Under the pieces are notes generated by a model. It did no database searches and was not told where the DNA came from. It saw only the letters and a list, made by a program, of their open reading frames with translations. A stretch of DNA of 64,000 bases from Gammaproteobacteria bacterium (GTDB taxonomy: Bacteria; Pseudomonadota; Gammaproteobacteria; Steroidobacterales; Rariloculaceae). Each line of letters opens with the position of its first letter. Position 1 is the first letter of the stretch. The translations under genes were made by a program, and so were the position numbers. The DNA lies in assembly GCA_022820625.1 (NCBI GenBank), contig JAJEFE010000062.1, forward strand, positions 21,887 through 85,886, in the 5' to 3' direction. Of the stretch, positions 1 through 8,904 are shown one piece after another.

Positions 1-6
1 ATTCAT
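1..6 (-). CDS. Possible start of the next gene of the E1 operon (cut by the window edge)
   Basis: An ATG on the minus strand sits 25 bases after the E1 beta stop, with a GGAA stretch a few bases upstream of it. Only two codons are visible. In two-component 2-oxoacid dehydrogenase operons the gene after E1 beta is usually the E2 acyltransferase, so that is the natural guess. The sequence here cannot confirm it. Confidence 0.3.
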
Positions 7-31
7 GGTTCCAGTCTCGAGTTCGTTGACG

Positions 32-1009
32 TCAGTCCACCAGCCGAATCACGTTTTCGACGATTCTCTCGGCGCTGGGCAGGACCGCATCCTCCAGCGC
101 ATCCGCCGACGGCAGGGGAATGTGCGGCGTGGTGACCCGCACGATCGGTCCTTCCAGGTCCCAGAACAGTTCTTCCGCGACGATCGACGAGAGTTCCGCA
201 CCCCAACCGCAGAGTCGCGGATTTTCTTCCACCGTGACCAGCCGGCCCGTACGGGATACCGAGTCGAACAGCGTCTTCGTGTCCAGCGGTACCAGGCTGC
301 GCACGTCGATCACCTCGACCGAAACTCCGTGCTCGTCTGCGAGCGTGTCCGCAGCCTTCAGCGAGCGGGGTACCATGGCGGCCAGCGCGGCGATGGTGAC
401 ATCGTCGCCAGCGCGCACGACCTTTGCCACACCCAGCGGCTCCACGTGCTCGCCGTCCGGCACGTCTCCCTTCAGGGCATAGAGCGATTTCTGCTCGAAG
501 AACATCACCGGATCGGGGTCGCGTACCGATGCGGCCAACAGACCCTTGACGTCAGCCGGCGTGGATGGGGCCACGACTTTCAGGCCCGGGACCGCCATGG
601 CCCAGTTCTCCACGCTCTGGGAGTGTTGGGCGCCGAACCGGCTGCCGCCGCCGTTGGCGCTGCGCAGCACCAGGGGGAACGAGCACTGCCCGTCGGTCAT
701 GTATCTTGTCTTGGCGATCTGATTAGCCACGAGATCCCAACAGACCGCGAAGAAATCGGAGAACATGATTTCCGCGATGGGCTTGAGGCCGGTCATCGAG
801 GCGCCCATGGCCGCGCCGATAATGGCCTGTTCCGAAATCGGCGTATCCCTGACCCGGTCCGGCCCGAATTCCTCGAGCAGCCCGACGGTCGTCTTGAATA
901 CGCCGCCGGCAGCGGCCACGTCTTCGCCGAGGAATACGACGTCCTCGTCGCGGCGCATCTCCTGGGCGATGCCGTCGCGGACGGCCTCCCGATAGGTCAA
1001 TTGCGCCAT
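32..1009 (-). CDS. 2-oxoacid dehydrogenase E1 component, beta subunit (pyruvate/acetoin type)
   Basis: This is the beta subunit of a heterotetrameric thiamine-diphosphate E1, which decarboxylates a 2-oxoacid and passes the acyl group to lipoyl-E2 in the cytoplasm. The 325-residue protein has the usual family length. It shows the transketolase-like pyrimidine domain with EFGPDRVRDTPISEQAIIG near residues 48-66, and a C-terminal transketolase domain containing RTGRLVTVEENPRLCGWGAE. It overlaps the alpha subunit gene by 13 bases, so the two are translationally coupled. The substrate (pyruvate, acetoin or a branched 2-oxoacid) cannot be fixed from sequence; the pyruvate/acetoin group fits best. 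Confidence 0.93.
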   Translation of the reverse strand: MAQLTYREAVRDGIAQEMRRDEDVVFLGEDVAAAGGVFKTTVGLLEEFGPDRVRDTPISEQAIIGAAMGASMTGLKPIAEIMFSDFFAVCWDLVANQIAKTRYMTDGQCSFPLVLRSANGGGSRFGAQHSQSVENWAMAVPGLKVVAPSTPADVKGLLAASVRDPDPVMFFEQKSLYALKGDVPDGEHVEPLGVAKVVRAGDDVTIAALAAMVPRSLKAADTLADEHGVSVEVIDVRSLVPLDTKTLFDSVSRTGRLVTVEENPRLCGWGAELSSIVAEELFWDLEGPIVRVTTPHIPLPSADALEDAVLPSAERIVENVIRLVD

Positions 1010-2043
1010 GACGCGCTCCCGTCGGCCCAGACGTCGATGTGGGCGATGTCCACCGGCGGCGGTGGGCTGTTGCGGGCCTCTTCCGTCGCCTCATCGATGG
1101 CCGCGTCGGTCTCGGATTCGATCGCTTCCAGGTCCTTCTCGGGAATCTCCAGCTCAAGCAACCGCTTCCGGTACATCGGTATGGGGTCCCTGGCCAGCCA
1201 GGCCTGCAATTCATCGTCGGGACGGTACTTGCCGGGGTCGGCGCGGGAGTGACCGCCATGACGGTAGGTCTGCGCCTCGATCAGGCTGGGTCCGTCACCC
1301 CGCCGCGCCTTCTCCAGGGCGGCGCAGGCGGCCTCGTAGACCACATCGACATCGTTGCCGTCGATGACGATGGACTCCAACCCGTAGGCGCCGGCCCGAT
1401 CCGCGGCAGGATTCTTGACCGCCGTGACCTCGTCGATGGGCGTGTATTCCATGTAGAGATTGTTCTCGCAGACGAATACCACCGGCAACTCCCAGATCAC
1501 CGCAAAATTCAATGCCTCGTGAAACGCGCCGATGTTGGTCGTTCCGTCGCCGAAGAAACAGACCGATACCTGTCCGGTACCCTTGTACTGGGCCGACCAG
1601 GCCGCGCCGGCAGCCACCGGCAGGTGCGCCCCGATGATCGCGTAGGAACCCATGGCGCCGTGCTCCACGCTGGTCAGGTGCATGGAACCGCCCTTGCCGC
1701 GCAACAGGCCGCACTCCCGGCCCATGAGTTCACCGAGGATGGACGTCATGGTGACGCCGCGCACGTAGGTGTGGTTATGGCCGCGATAGGTGCAAAAGGT
1801 GTAATCGTCCTTCCGCATGGCCGTTCCGAATCCCGCGGCGACGGCTTCCTGCCCCAGGGCCAGGTGGCTGGTCCCCTTGACCAGGTTCTGCATGAACAGG
1901 TCGTATGCGCGCTGCTCCAGCACACGGCACTCGTACATGGTGCGATAGAGCTTCAGCCGGGTTTCAGTATCGATTGAAGGTGCCTCATCGGAACCGTCCG
2001 GTGACCTTGCGGAAGTAATATCAATCGCTGGTTCGTTGCTCAC
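997..2043 (-). CDS. 2-oxoacid dehydrogenase E1 component, alpha subunit
   Basis: This is the alpha subunit of the same thiamine-diphosphate E1. The thiamine/Mg motif GDGTTNIGAFHEALNF begins at residue 165 (GDG, with Asn170). A YRHGGHSRADPGKYRP segment near residue 265 matches the active-site loop that is phosphorylated in mitochondrial homologues. Length (348 residues) is normal for split E1 alpha. The start is a GTG with no clear Shine-Dalgarno sequence; the bases just upstream are strikingly AT-rich, which fits a promoter near the start. The first 28 residues are low-complexity and precede the conserved domain, so a later start is possible. The gene heads the operon that runs off the left edge. 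Confidence 0.92.
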   Translation of the reverse strand: MSNEPAIDITSARSPDGSDEAPSIDTETRLKLYRTMYECRVLEQRAYDLFMQNLVKGTSHLALGQEAVAAGFGTAMRKDDYTFCTYRGHNHTYVRGVTMTSILGELMGRECGLLRGKGGSMHLTSVEHGAMGSYAIIGAHLPVAAGAAWSAQYKGTGQVSVCFFGDGTTNIGAFHEALNFAVIWELPVVFVCENNLYMEYTPIDEVTAVKNPAADRAGAYGLESIVIDGNDVDVVYEAACAALEKARRGDGPSLIEAQTYRHGGHSRADPGKYRPDDELQAWLARDPIPMYRKRLLELEIPEKDLEAIESETDAAIDEATEEARNSPPPPVDIAHIDVWADGSASWRN

Positions 2044-2116
2044 TGTATTTTAATTCAATTGGTTACATCAACTATTTTAAGCCATATAGAAGGAATCTAA
2101 ACCTTCGTCCGCTTAC

Positions 2117-2151
2117 AAAAAGTCGCCCTCACCGGTCGTGGTGAGGGCGAC
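2117..2151 (-). terminator. Rho-independent terminator of the TonB receptor gene
   Basis: A perfect 12-base stem (2122-2133 with 2140-2151) has a six-base loop. On the minus strand it is followed at once by TTTTTG. It lies 32 bases past the receptor stop and separates that gene from the E1 operon. Confidence 0.9.
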
Positions 2152-2182
2152 GGGAGAGCTTAACAGCTTATGTCGGCAACGA

Positions 2183-4648
2183 CTAGAAGCTGTAATTCAA
2201 TGACACACCGAACTCCCTCGGATCCCTCGGCAGAACATGGAAGTTCTGGTTAGCGGGACTCTGGTTATAGTCCGAACCCGCCGACTGTACGATTCGCGGT
2301 GTGTTGTTGTCGGTGAGGTTGCGGCTCCAGAACCGCAGATCCAGATTGTCGTTGCGGAAGTTCAGACTCGCGTTCAGCGTCTGGGTTTCCGGCAGAGCCA
2401 TGAGGTTGACGTTGTCAAGCCATTGCTCGCCGACAACACGCCAGTCCAGACGGCCTACCCAGTCCCAACCGCTGTTGCCGACGGAGCCGCGATAGGTTGC
2501 AGATGCATTGTAGGCAATACTCGGTTGCCGGATGAATTCGTTGCCGACGGCGTCCACGCAGTTGAACAACACGCCCGGATCGTTGGCCACCGTGTGCGTG
2601 GGCGTCAGCCCGATCTGCTGGACCGCGTCGGGATCGCAGAAAGTCTCGTACTCGGTGTGCTGCCAGGTGAAGCTGCCGCGAACCTCCCAGTTGTCATCGA
2701 CGAACCAGGCAACCTCGGATTCCAGGCCCTGGACATTTGCCGCACCCAGATCCAGCTGCGCCCTCAACCTGTAGTCACCCGGACCGAGCCCCGGGAGAAT
2801 GCCGGGACTCATCTCGCCTCGCTGTCTCGCCAGCGTGTCCACGTTCCAGTTCAGCGTATAGGCCTGGTTGTAGTGCTCCCAGTCCATGGCGTAGATTGCC
2901 GAGGAAAGCTGCACCCGGTTGTCCGCCAGGCTCGCCTTCAGGCCCGCTTCGACGTTGACGATCTCCTCCTGGGCATAGAAGAGAACGCTGTCCAGGTCCC
3001 ACTCGATCCAGCCCAGGCCGAATACCTGCTCGTGGGCACGTTCCACGCGCGGACTGCGGGCGGCGGGGATGACGCCCGCAGGGTTGATGCCCCTGGATAC
3101 CTGAGCATACATGGTCACGCCGTTGTCCAGGCTGTGATTGATCGCCAGGCGGGGCACGAACGAAGTGGTCGTATTGGTGAACGCCTCGCCCGTGACCTGA
3201 TTGACATTGGTCATGTCCTCGCTCTGGTAACGGCCTTCCAGCGAAAGCGTGGTCCGCTCTGTGAGGTCATACGAGAGGTTGGCGAATACCGCGGAATTTT
3301 CGGACATCTCCGAAATGATCACCAACGGTTGCGGCTGCTGCGCCGGCGGAAACTGATCCACGATCCCGTCGACGATGGCGCCGTACTGGGCCCATACCAG
3401 CGTCAGGAAGTCGTAGTCGTAGAAGGAAGCGCCCACGGTCCAGCGCAACCGCTCCTCGTCCGGAGACAGCCAGCGCACCTCGACCATCTTTTCCTCGATG
3501 TCGGTGGGATCGGCCATGTGGTTGACCGACATCCCCATGACCATGCCCATGACGATGTTCAGCGGCGCATCGCTGCGGTCACCGTCCGCCCACCGCAGGT
3601 AGGTCTCCTCCGAGAAGAAGGTCAGAACCTGCAGGTCTCCGGCATCGTGCCGGAAATTGAACTCGCCCTGAATGCGGTCGCGGGTATTCGCCACCGTGGG
3701 ATCGATTCTGTACGTGGATGCCAACAGCTCATCCGGCGTACCCCGGAACGGTGCGGCCGTATCGATGTTGGTGGGAATGCCTCCCGGCGGCGGGGACGGA
3801 TCGCAGTCGAACGTACCGTCAATCCAGCGTACGCCCATGGCGTTCGGACTCGGCAGGTTTGTACAGCGCGCCCACTCTTCCGGGTCGATAAAGTAACGCA
3901 GTGTCATGTCGTCGTCGGTGCGCATGCTCATGAGCCGAACTTCGCCGTCGAAGCGATCGGTTGGAGCGAAGCTGAGCTTGCCGCTGATGTACTCGGTGCT
4001 GGTGCCGCCGACGTCGAAACCCTCCGTGGAAACCCACTCGTCAGGTCCGTCGTACTCGTCCACGTTCACGTCCAGCGTATAGCCGAACGTGTCGTTGATC
4101 GGGCCGCCCAGTTCGAGCTGCAAAGCGTTGCGCCCCAGATCCGAAGTACTCAACCGCAGATCACCGACGAACTCTTCGCCGGGGTCCCGGGTGACGTAAT
4201 TGATGGCGCCGGCGAACGTCGAGCGGCCGAATGCGGCGCTCTGAGGCCCGCGGAACACCTCGACACGTTCTATTCCCGTGAATTGCATCGTGCCCTGGGC
4301 CCCCACCAGCGGCAGTCCGTCGATGAACGACATGACCTTCTGGCGTGTCGTGGCAGTGGCCTTGGCCTGGATGCCGCGCACGGCGGGGGTAGCGTTATTG
4401 CGGTCGCCATTGGTGTCGAAATCGACGCCGGGCGTCATTTCGAAGAAGTCGCGTGGCTCCACGATGCCGGCCTCGTCGATCAGCGAGTCCGAAATGACGG
4501 AAATGGAAACCGGCACCTCCTGCAGGTTTTCCTCACGTTTCCGCGCGGTGACCACGATTTCTTCCAGTGCGGTCACCTGGCTGAAAACGGGCGGAGCGAT
4601 CAATGCTGCCGACAGTGAGGCAAAAGCCAATTGTAGTAATGGGCGCAT
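2183..4648 (-). CDS. TonB-dependent outer membrane receptor
   Basis: This is an outer membrane beta-barrel that takes up a scarce ligand using TonB-ExbB-ExbD energy. The 821 residues comprise a signal peptide (about 1-23, ending in FSQ), a TonB box region (LEEIVVTARKREENLQEVPV), a plug domain with FIDGLPLVGAQGTMQFTGIERVEVFRGPQ-type sequence ending in AGAINYVTRDP, and a barrel closing with the usual terminal Phe (GVSLNYSF). It is a single-gene unit with its own promoter (4748-4777) and terminator (2117-2151). The ligand is unknown. The neighbouring symporter suggests uptake of a small organic substrate. Confidence 0.95.
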   Translation of the reverse strand: MRPLLQLAFASLSAALIAPPVFSQVTALEEIVVTARKREENLQEVPVSISVISDSLIDEAGIVEPRDFFEMTPGVDFDTNGDRNNATPAVRGIQAKATATTRQKVMSFIDGLPLVGAQGTMQFTGIERVEVFRGPQSAAFGRSTFAGAINYVTRDPGEEFVGDLRLSTSDLGRNALQLELGGPINDTFGYTLDVNVDEYDGPDEWVSTEGFDVGGTSTEYISGKLSFAPTDRFDGEVRLMSMRTDDDMTLRYFIDPEEWARCTNLPSPNAMGVRWIDGTFDCDPSPPPGGIPTNIDTAAPFRGTPDELLASTYRIDPTVANTRDRIQGEFNFRHDAGDLQVLTFFSEETYLRWADGDRSDAPLNIVMGMVMGMSVNHMADPTDIEEKMVEVRWLSPDEERLRWTVGASFYDYDFLTLVWAQYGAIVDGIVDQFPPAQQPQPLVIISEMSENSAVFANLSYDLTERTTLSLEGRYQSEDMTNVNQVTGEAFTNTTTSFVPRLAINHSLDNGVTMYAQVSRGINPAGVIPAARSPRVERAHEQVFGLGWIEWDLDSVLFYAQEEIVNVEAGLKASLADNRVQLSSAIYAMDWEHYNQAYTLNWNVDTLARQRGEMSPGILPGLGPGDYRLRAQLDLGAANVQGLESEVAWFVDDNWEVRGSFTWQHTEYETFCDPDAVQQIGLTPTHTVANDPGVLFNCVDAVGNEFIRQPSIAYNASATYRGSVGNSGWDWVGRLDWRVVGEQWLDNVNLMALPETQTLNASLNFRNDNLDLRFWSRNLTDNNTPRIVQSAGSDYNQSPANQNFHVLPRDPREFGVSLNYSF

Positions 4649-4747
4649 TTTGGTGTTTCCCCTTTATATTTCGAATGGTTCCAGACACGCGTCCGCTTTG
4701 CGACAGCCTGGTCGTCGACGAATCTGCGGTCATGCGTGTGAATCACG

Positions 4748-4793
4748 ATAATAGGGGACATGGGTTACTACTGTCGAGCAATTTAACAAATTG
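4748..4793 (-). promoter_or_regulatory. Promoter and operator-like inverted repeat of the TonB receptor gene
   Basis: On the minus strand a -35 TCGACA (4777-4772) is followed after 18 bases by a -10 TATTAT (4753-4748), giving a leader of about 93 bases. Directly upstream of the -35 lies an inverted repeat, CAATTT-AAC-AAATTG (4779-4793), placed where an activator or repressor could bind. Confidence 0.6.
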
Positions 4794-4824
4794 TTGCAAA
4801 ACTGCTACGACAACGACGGATGAG

Positions 4825-6396
4825 TCACTCCGATCCCTCCGCAGCCTGACCGACTGCAGCGAGATGATCCGAGGGCAACCGCTCGGTTACGAGCGAAACC
4901 AGAACCGTAACCAAAGCAGCCGTGAGTCCGGCCAGTGTCGCTGCGGAATAGGGACTCGTGGCATAAAAGTCGAACCAGCGCCCGAATGCTTCCAGCGTGC
5001 CTACCGGTGGCCAGTGACCGGAAAGAGCCTCGCTGTGTATCAGCACGAACAGGGTCGCGCCGGTCCAGAATCCCCACAGCGCGCCTGCCCGGGTGACACC
5101 GTTCCACAACGAGCCCAGCACCAGAGGCCCCGCCAGCGATGCGGTGAAGCCGCCGACTCCAACCCAGACGAGCAATACGATGTTCATATCCATCACCAGC
5201 CACGCCAGACCCGCCGAACCCAGCAAGACCAGCACGGTGACCACCCGGCTGATCAACAGGACGTTACGATCGAGCGTCGCAGCCTCCTGACGGCCACCCC
5301 ACCTTGGCGCAATGCTCCGCCGGTAGATGTCGTTTGCGAACACCTGGGAAGTTGAAATGACCAGGCCGTCGGCGGTGGACATCACCGCGGCCAGAATCCC
5401 GACTCCCAGCAACGCCGCCAACCAGACGGGAAAGATATCGAGAAACAAAGCCGGCAGCGCGGTGTTGGCGCCGCCGGCGCCGCCCGCAAGCAAACTGTCT
5501 CCCAAGGCACTCCGGGCGAGTGCGCCGCCCAGTGTGATGGCGGGCAATATCAGGCCGAATGTGAATGTCATGACCAGAAAACGTGTTCGCGCCCGTTCGT
5601 CACTGAGTGCCCAGAGTTTGTTGCCGATATGGGGAAGCAAGCCCAGAGGTATGTGCGCGATCACCAGGCTGACGAACGACCAGACCGATGCGGTGATGGC
5701 GGCGCCGGGATGCAACGGCTGCATCAACAGCGGATCCTGCGACCCGAGGCTGTTCAACATCGACCCAAGACCGCCGCTGCCGGCGCCCAGGAAAAACAGC
5801 ACCACGATGACGATCGCGAGAATTACCATCAACAGTCCCTGGGCGCCGTCCGTGAGAATGTCCGCGTGGGCGCCGCCCAGCGTGACGTATCCCAACAGTA
5901 CGGCCGTGGTGATGGCCAGCGCCCAGCCCTTGGACAGCCCAAGCATCATCTCGAACATCACCAGCCCGGCAACCAGCTGTCCCGCCAGGTAGAACAGAAG
6001 GATCAAGGAAAACACGGCGACGGAAATACGCAACGCCTCGGACCGGTAGCGCTCCCCCAGGTACTCGGGAATCGAACGGGCGCCGGTCAGATTTCCGTAA
6101 CGGCCGATGGTGCGCTGGCAGATCAGAATTCCGAGGTACACGCCCACCGGATAGAGAAAGGCAATCCACAGGGTGGACATGCCGTAGGTATACGTGAGTC
6201 CCGGCAAGCCGAGAAAAGTGGCGCCGCTGGCGGCGGTGGATGCAAACGCAAGAGCGAGCACGGCCGGTCCGTAGCCGGCGCGCGCCACGGCGTAGTCGTC
6301 CGCGCCGCTCACTCTGCGGTTGCCCAGCACGCCGAATCCCACCATCAGCAGGATGTAGCCGAACAGGAAAAGCCAGGACCAAGTGTGCAGTGTCAT
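4825..6396 (-). CDS. Sodium:solute symporter (SSS family)
   Basis: This inner membrane secondary transporter has 523 residues and about 13-14 hydrophobic segments, the normal size for the family. The N-terminal part contains ADDYAVARAGYGPAVLALAF, then ASTAASGATFLGLPG, which is the unwound first core helix region of SSS proteins. LNSLGSQDPLLMQPLHPG lies in a mid-protein loop. It is transcribed divergently from the Gfo/Idh operon across a 138-base regulatory region. It probably imports the substrate handled by those enzymes, which is an inference from position. The substrate class (sugar, proline-like or carboxylate) cannot be read from sequence. Confidence 0.93.
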   Translation of the reverse strand: MTLHTWSWLFLFGYILLMVGFGVLGNRRVSGADDYAVARAGYGPAVLALAFASTAASGATFLGLPGLTYTYGMSTLWIAFLYPVGVYLGILICQRTIGRYGNLTGARSIPEYLGERYRSEALRISVAVFSLILLFYLAGQLVAGLVMFEMMLGLSKGWALAITTAVLLGYVTLGGAHADILTDGAQGLLMVILAIVIVVLFFLGAGSGGLGSMLNSLGSQDPLLMQPLHPGAAITASVWSFVSLVIAHIPLGLLPHIGNKLWALSDERARTRFLVMTFTFGLILPAITLGGALARSALGDSLLAGGAGGANTALPALFLDIFPVWLAALLGVGILAAVMSTADGLVISTSQVFANDIYRRSIAPRWGGRQEAATLDRNVLLISRVVTVLVLLGSAGLAWLVMDMNIVLLVWVGVGGFTASLAGPLVLGSLWNGVTRAGALWGFWTGATLFVLIHSEALSGHWPPVGTLEAFGRWFDFYATSPYSAATLAGLTAALVTVLVSLVTERLPSDHLAAVGQAAEGSE

Positions 6397-6449
6397 GGAG
6401 AATTCCGGATAATATCGTGCCGCGCGGCAACAGGCTGCGGGAAGGTTTT

Positions 6450-6492
6450 CTTATCGAAATAAGTTGAAATAACACTATTATTTCGAAATAAT
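6450..6492. promoter_or_regulatory. Divergent regulatory region with palindromic operator and plus-strand promoter
   Basis: A perfect 16-base palindrome, ATTATTTCGAAATAAT, covers 6477-6492. A second, imperfect one, CTTATCGAAATAAG, covers 6450-6463. The plus-strand promoter is TTGAAA (6464-6469), a 17-base spacer, and AATAAT (6487-6492). The -10 is therefore inside the palindrome and a bound protein would block it. No regulator gene is adjacent. Confidence 0.7.
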
Positions 6493-6534
6493 CCGCGCGC
6501 ACCAAACGACGCAGCGACATCTCTGGAGTACACG

Positions 6535-7560
6535 ATGATCAATGCCGCCATTGTGGGCATGGGCTGGTGGGGACAAACCCTGGTGGAGTCCGTCTCCGGC
6601 AACAGCAACAAGATTCGATTTGTAACAGGTGTTGCGAGAAAAGCAACCGAGCAACTGGAAGCGTTTACCGGCGAGCATGGACTGGCGTTCGTTCATGACT
6701 ACGAAGAGGTACTCGCCGACCCGAATATCGACGCCGTGGTCCTGGCCACTCCCCACTCGGTGCACGCGGATCAGGTCGTGGCGGCCGCCGCGGCCGGCAA
6801 ACACGTGTTCTGCGAGAAACCCTTCGCTCTGCGCAAGGCGTCCGCCGAGCGCGCCGTGGCGGCCACCGAAAAGGCCAGCGTGACCCTGGGCCTGGGCTAC
6901 AACCGCCGCCTGCACCCGGAAATGACGAAGCTGCGCGAGCAGATCGGGTCCGGAGAGCTTGGCGAGATCCTGCACTGCGAAGCCAACATGACGTTTCCCA
7001 ACGCGCTGTATCTGTCGCCGGATGCCTGGAGGGCGAGCCGGGATGAGACGCCATGCGGTGGGCTGACCCCCATGGGGGTGCATGCGGTCGACGGCATGAT
7101 CGATCTGTGCGGCGAGATCGACGAGGTGTATTGCCAGAGCTTCAGGCGCGCCGTCGCCGTGGACGCCGACGACACCACGTCGATGCTGTTTCGCATGAAG
7201 GCCGGAATGTCCGGTTATCTGGCCACGATGACGGCCACGGGCGGAGGATTCAGCTTCCAGGTGTTCGGCTCGAAGGGATTCGTCAGGCTGGAGGGCATGA
7301 CCCACATCGCCGGTGCGCCCTCGGAGGAACGGCGCAAGCGGTGCTTCGGCACCTGCTACTTCAAGCCGGTCAAGGGTCCGCTGCAGTCGTGGGAGGCCGA
7401 CCAGGTCGATATCGTGCAAGCCGTCCTGGAACGGTTCGCGGATGCCGTGGACGGCACCCGACCTTTCCTGATTTCCACCCAGGAGATGATTCATGGCGCC
7501 GCGGTGACGGAAACCATAGTAAAGTCCGCGGCATCCCATCAAATCGAGAAGGTGGTTTGA
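6535..7560 (+). CDS. Gfo/Idh/MocA family NAD(P)-dependent oxidoreductase
   Basis: This is a cytoplasmic pyridine-nucleotide oxidoreductase of the family that acts on sugars, inositols and related polyols. The 341 residues start with a Rossmann fold (AAIVGMGWWG, glycines 8-13). The family motif EKP is at 94-96 (VFCEKPFALRK), and the C-terminal substrate domain has GVHAVDGMIDLCGE. The start is well set by GGAG (6525-6528), six bases before ATG. It is first in a three-gene operon with the M24 protein and the tartrate-type dehydrogenase, under the palindrome-controlled promoter. The precise substrate is unknown. Confidence 0.92.
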   Translation: MINAAIVGMGWWGQTLVESVSGNSNKIRFVTGVARKATEQLEAFTGEHGLAFVHDYEEVLADPNIDAVVLATPHSVHADQVVAAAAAGKHVFCEKPFALRKASAERAVAATEKASVTLGLGYNRRLHPEMTKLREQIGSGELGEILHCEANMTFPNALYLSPDAWRASRDETPCGGLTPMGVHAVDGMIDLCGEIDEVYCQSFRRAVAVDADDTTSMLFRMKAGMSGYLATMTATGGGFSFQVFGSKGFVRLEGMTHIAGAPSEERRKRCFGTCYFKPVKGPLQSWEADQVDIVQAVLERFADAVDGTRPFLISTQEMIHGAAVTETIVKSAASHQIEKVV

Positions 7561-7662
7561 TCGACTGCCGGGGACGTTGACGACTGAAACACGGCCAGCG
7601 GACCTTTCACACAGATCACGAACTCAGACACTCAGACAACGGATTTACCAAGGAGACTCGCG

Positions 7663-8895
7663 GTGAGAGAAGGCACAGTTGGAATGATGCAGGTGGACTA
7701 TGAGCAGCGGATGGACATGGACCGCATGCGGGAACACCGCGTATCGCGCATCAAGAAATACATGGACGAGTTCGACGTGGAATGCCTGCTGCTGTTCGAC
7801 ACCAGCAACAAGCGCTACGCCACCTCCACCGCCGTGGCCTCGCCGGAAGTGGACAACATGGGACGTTACGCCATCGTGCCGCGCGACGGGTATCCCCATA
7901 TATTCGGTTTCGGCTCCGAGGTCGCCGCCGAAAAGCTCTATTGCCCCTGGGTCGCCGAGACCACATTTCCGGCCCACGGCACCATGCACGGCGCCCTGCC
8001 CATGGCCTGGAAATGCTACGAGGGTTTCCTCAAGGACCTCGACATGGTCCTGGACAACCACGGCATGGACAAGAAGAAGGTCCGTATCGGCGTGGACATC
8101 GTCGAGTCCCAGATCATCCTGGCGCTGCTGGAGAACGGCTACAACATCACCGACGGCCAGGGCGTGATGCAGTATGCCCGGGCCATCAAGAACGAAGACG
8201 AGATCATGTGCCTGAAGCACGGCGCGGCGATCGTCGATGCGGCCTTCCACAAGATCGCGCAGACAATTGCGCCGGGGGTCAAGGAAAACGACCTGCAGGC
8301 GGTGGCCTCCTACGAAATGCACCGCTTGGGCGCCCAGTGGGTCCACAACGTGCAGGTCACAACCGGCAATCGGACCCATCCCCACCCTCACCTGAGTTCG
8401 GACCGCCTGATTCAGCCGGGGGACATGATCTTCATGGACATCGTCTGCATGTTCAACGGCTACCACACCTGCGTGTACCGCTGTTTCTGCTGCGGCAAGC
8501 CCAACCAGAAGCAACTGGACATTCACAAGCGTTGCCTTGAGTACCAGCTTGCCGGAATCGAGGCCGTCAAGCCGGGTGTGACCAGCGCGGACGTTGCCGC
8601 CGTGTGGCCGGACCACAAGGCCATGGGCGCCCGCAGCGAGCACGAGGTCTTCGGGCTGCAGTACGGACACGGACTCGGCGTCGGGCTGTGGGAGTTCCCC
8701 ATCATCTCCCGCGCCTACAGCTTCGATCATCCGGTTGAGATCGAGCCGGGCATGTGCTTCGCGCTGGAGACTTACGCGGGCATCGGCTACGACGGCGTGC
8801 GGCTGGAAGACGAGGTCGTGGTTACGGAAACCGGCATTGAAGTCATCACCAAGTTCCCGACCGATGAACTTTTCGGTTGCGGAATGAACTACTAG
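7663..8895 (+). CDS. M24 (pita-bread) metallohydrolase family protein with an altered metal site
   Basis: The protein has the creatinase-like N-terminal domain (about 1-165) and the pita-bread catalytic domain (about 175-410) of aminopeptidase P-type enzymes. Comparing with the five metal ligands of that family, Asp259, His336, Glu369 and Glu382 are present. The second Asp is replaced by Cys270, in GYHTCVYR where peptidases have GY..D.TRT. A further Cys cluster follows (RCFCCGK). This argues against a plain Xaa-Pro peptidase. Relatives include creatinase, ectoine hydrolase and DddP, so a C-N or C-S cleaving role is possible. The GTG start has AGGAG seven bases upstream. It sits between sugar-type and hydroxy-acid dehydrogenase genes. 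Confidence 0.85.
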   Translation: MREGTVGMMQVDYEQRMDMDRMREHRVSRIKKYMDEFDVECLLLFDTSNKRYATSTAVASPEVDNMGRYAIVPRDGYPHIFGFGSEVAAEKLYCPWVAETTFPAHGTMHGALPMAWKCYEGFLKDLDMVLDNHGMDKKKVRIGVDIVESQIILALLENGYNITDGQGVMQYARAIKNEDEIMCLKHGAAIVDAAFHKIAQTIAPGVKENDLQAVASYEMHRLGAQWVHNVQVTTGNRTHPHPHLSSDRLIQPGDMIFMDIVCMFNGYHTCVYRCFCCGKPNQKQLDIHKRCLEYQLAGIEAVKPGVTSADVAAVWPDHKAMGARSEHEVFGLQYGHGLGVGLWEFPIISRAYSFDHPVEIEPGMCFALETYAGIGYDGVRLEDEVVVTETGIEVITKFPTDELFGCGMNY

Positions 8896-8904
8896 CCGAA
8901 GCCC

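Noticed and set aside
7663..8895. DMSP lyase DddP
   Set aside because: It shares the M24 fold, but the segment after the conserved His reads HGLGVGLWEF and lacks the catalytic Asp expected in DddP.
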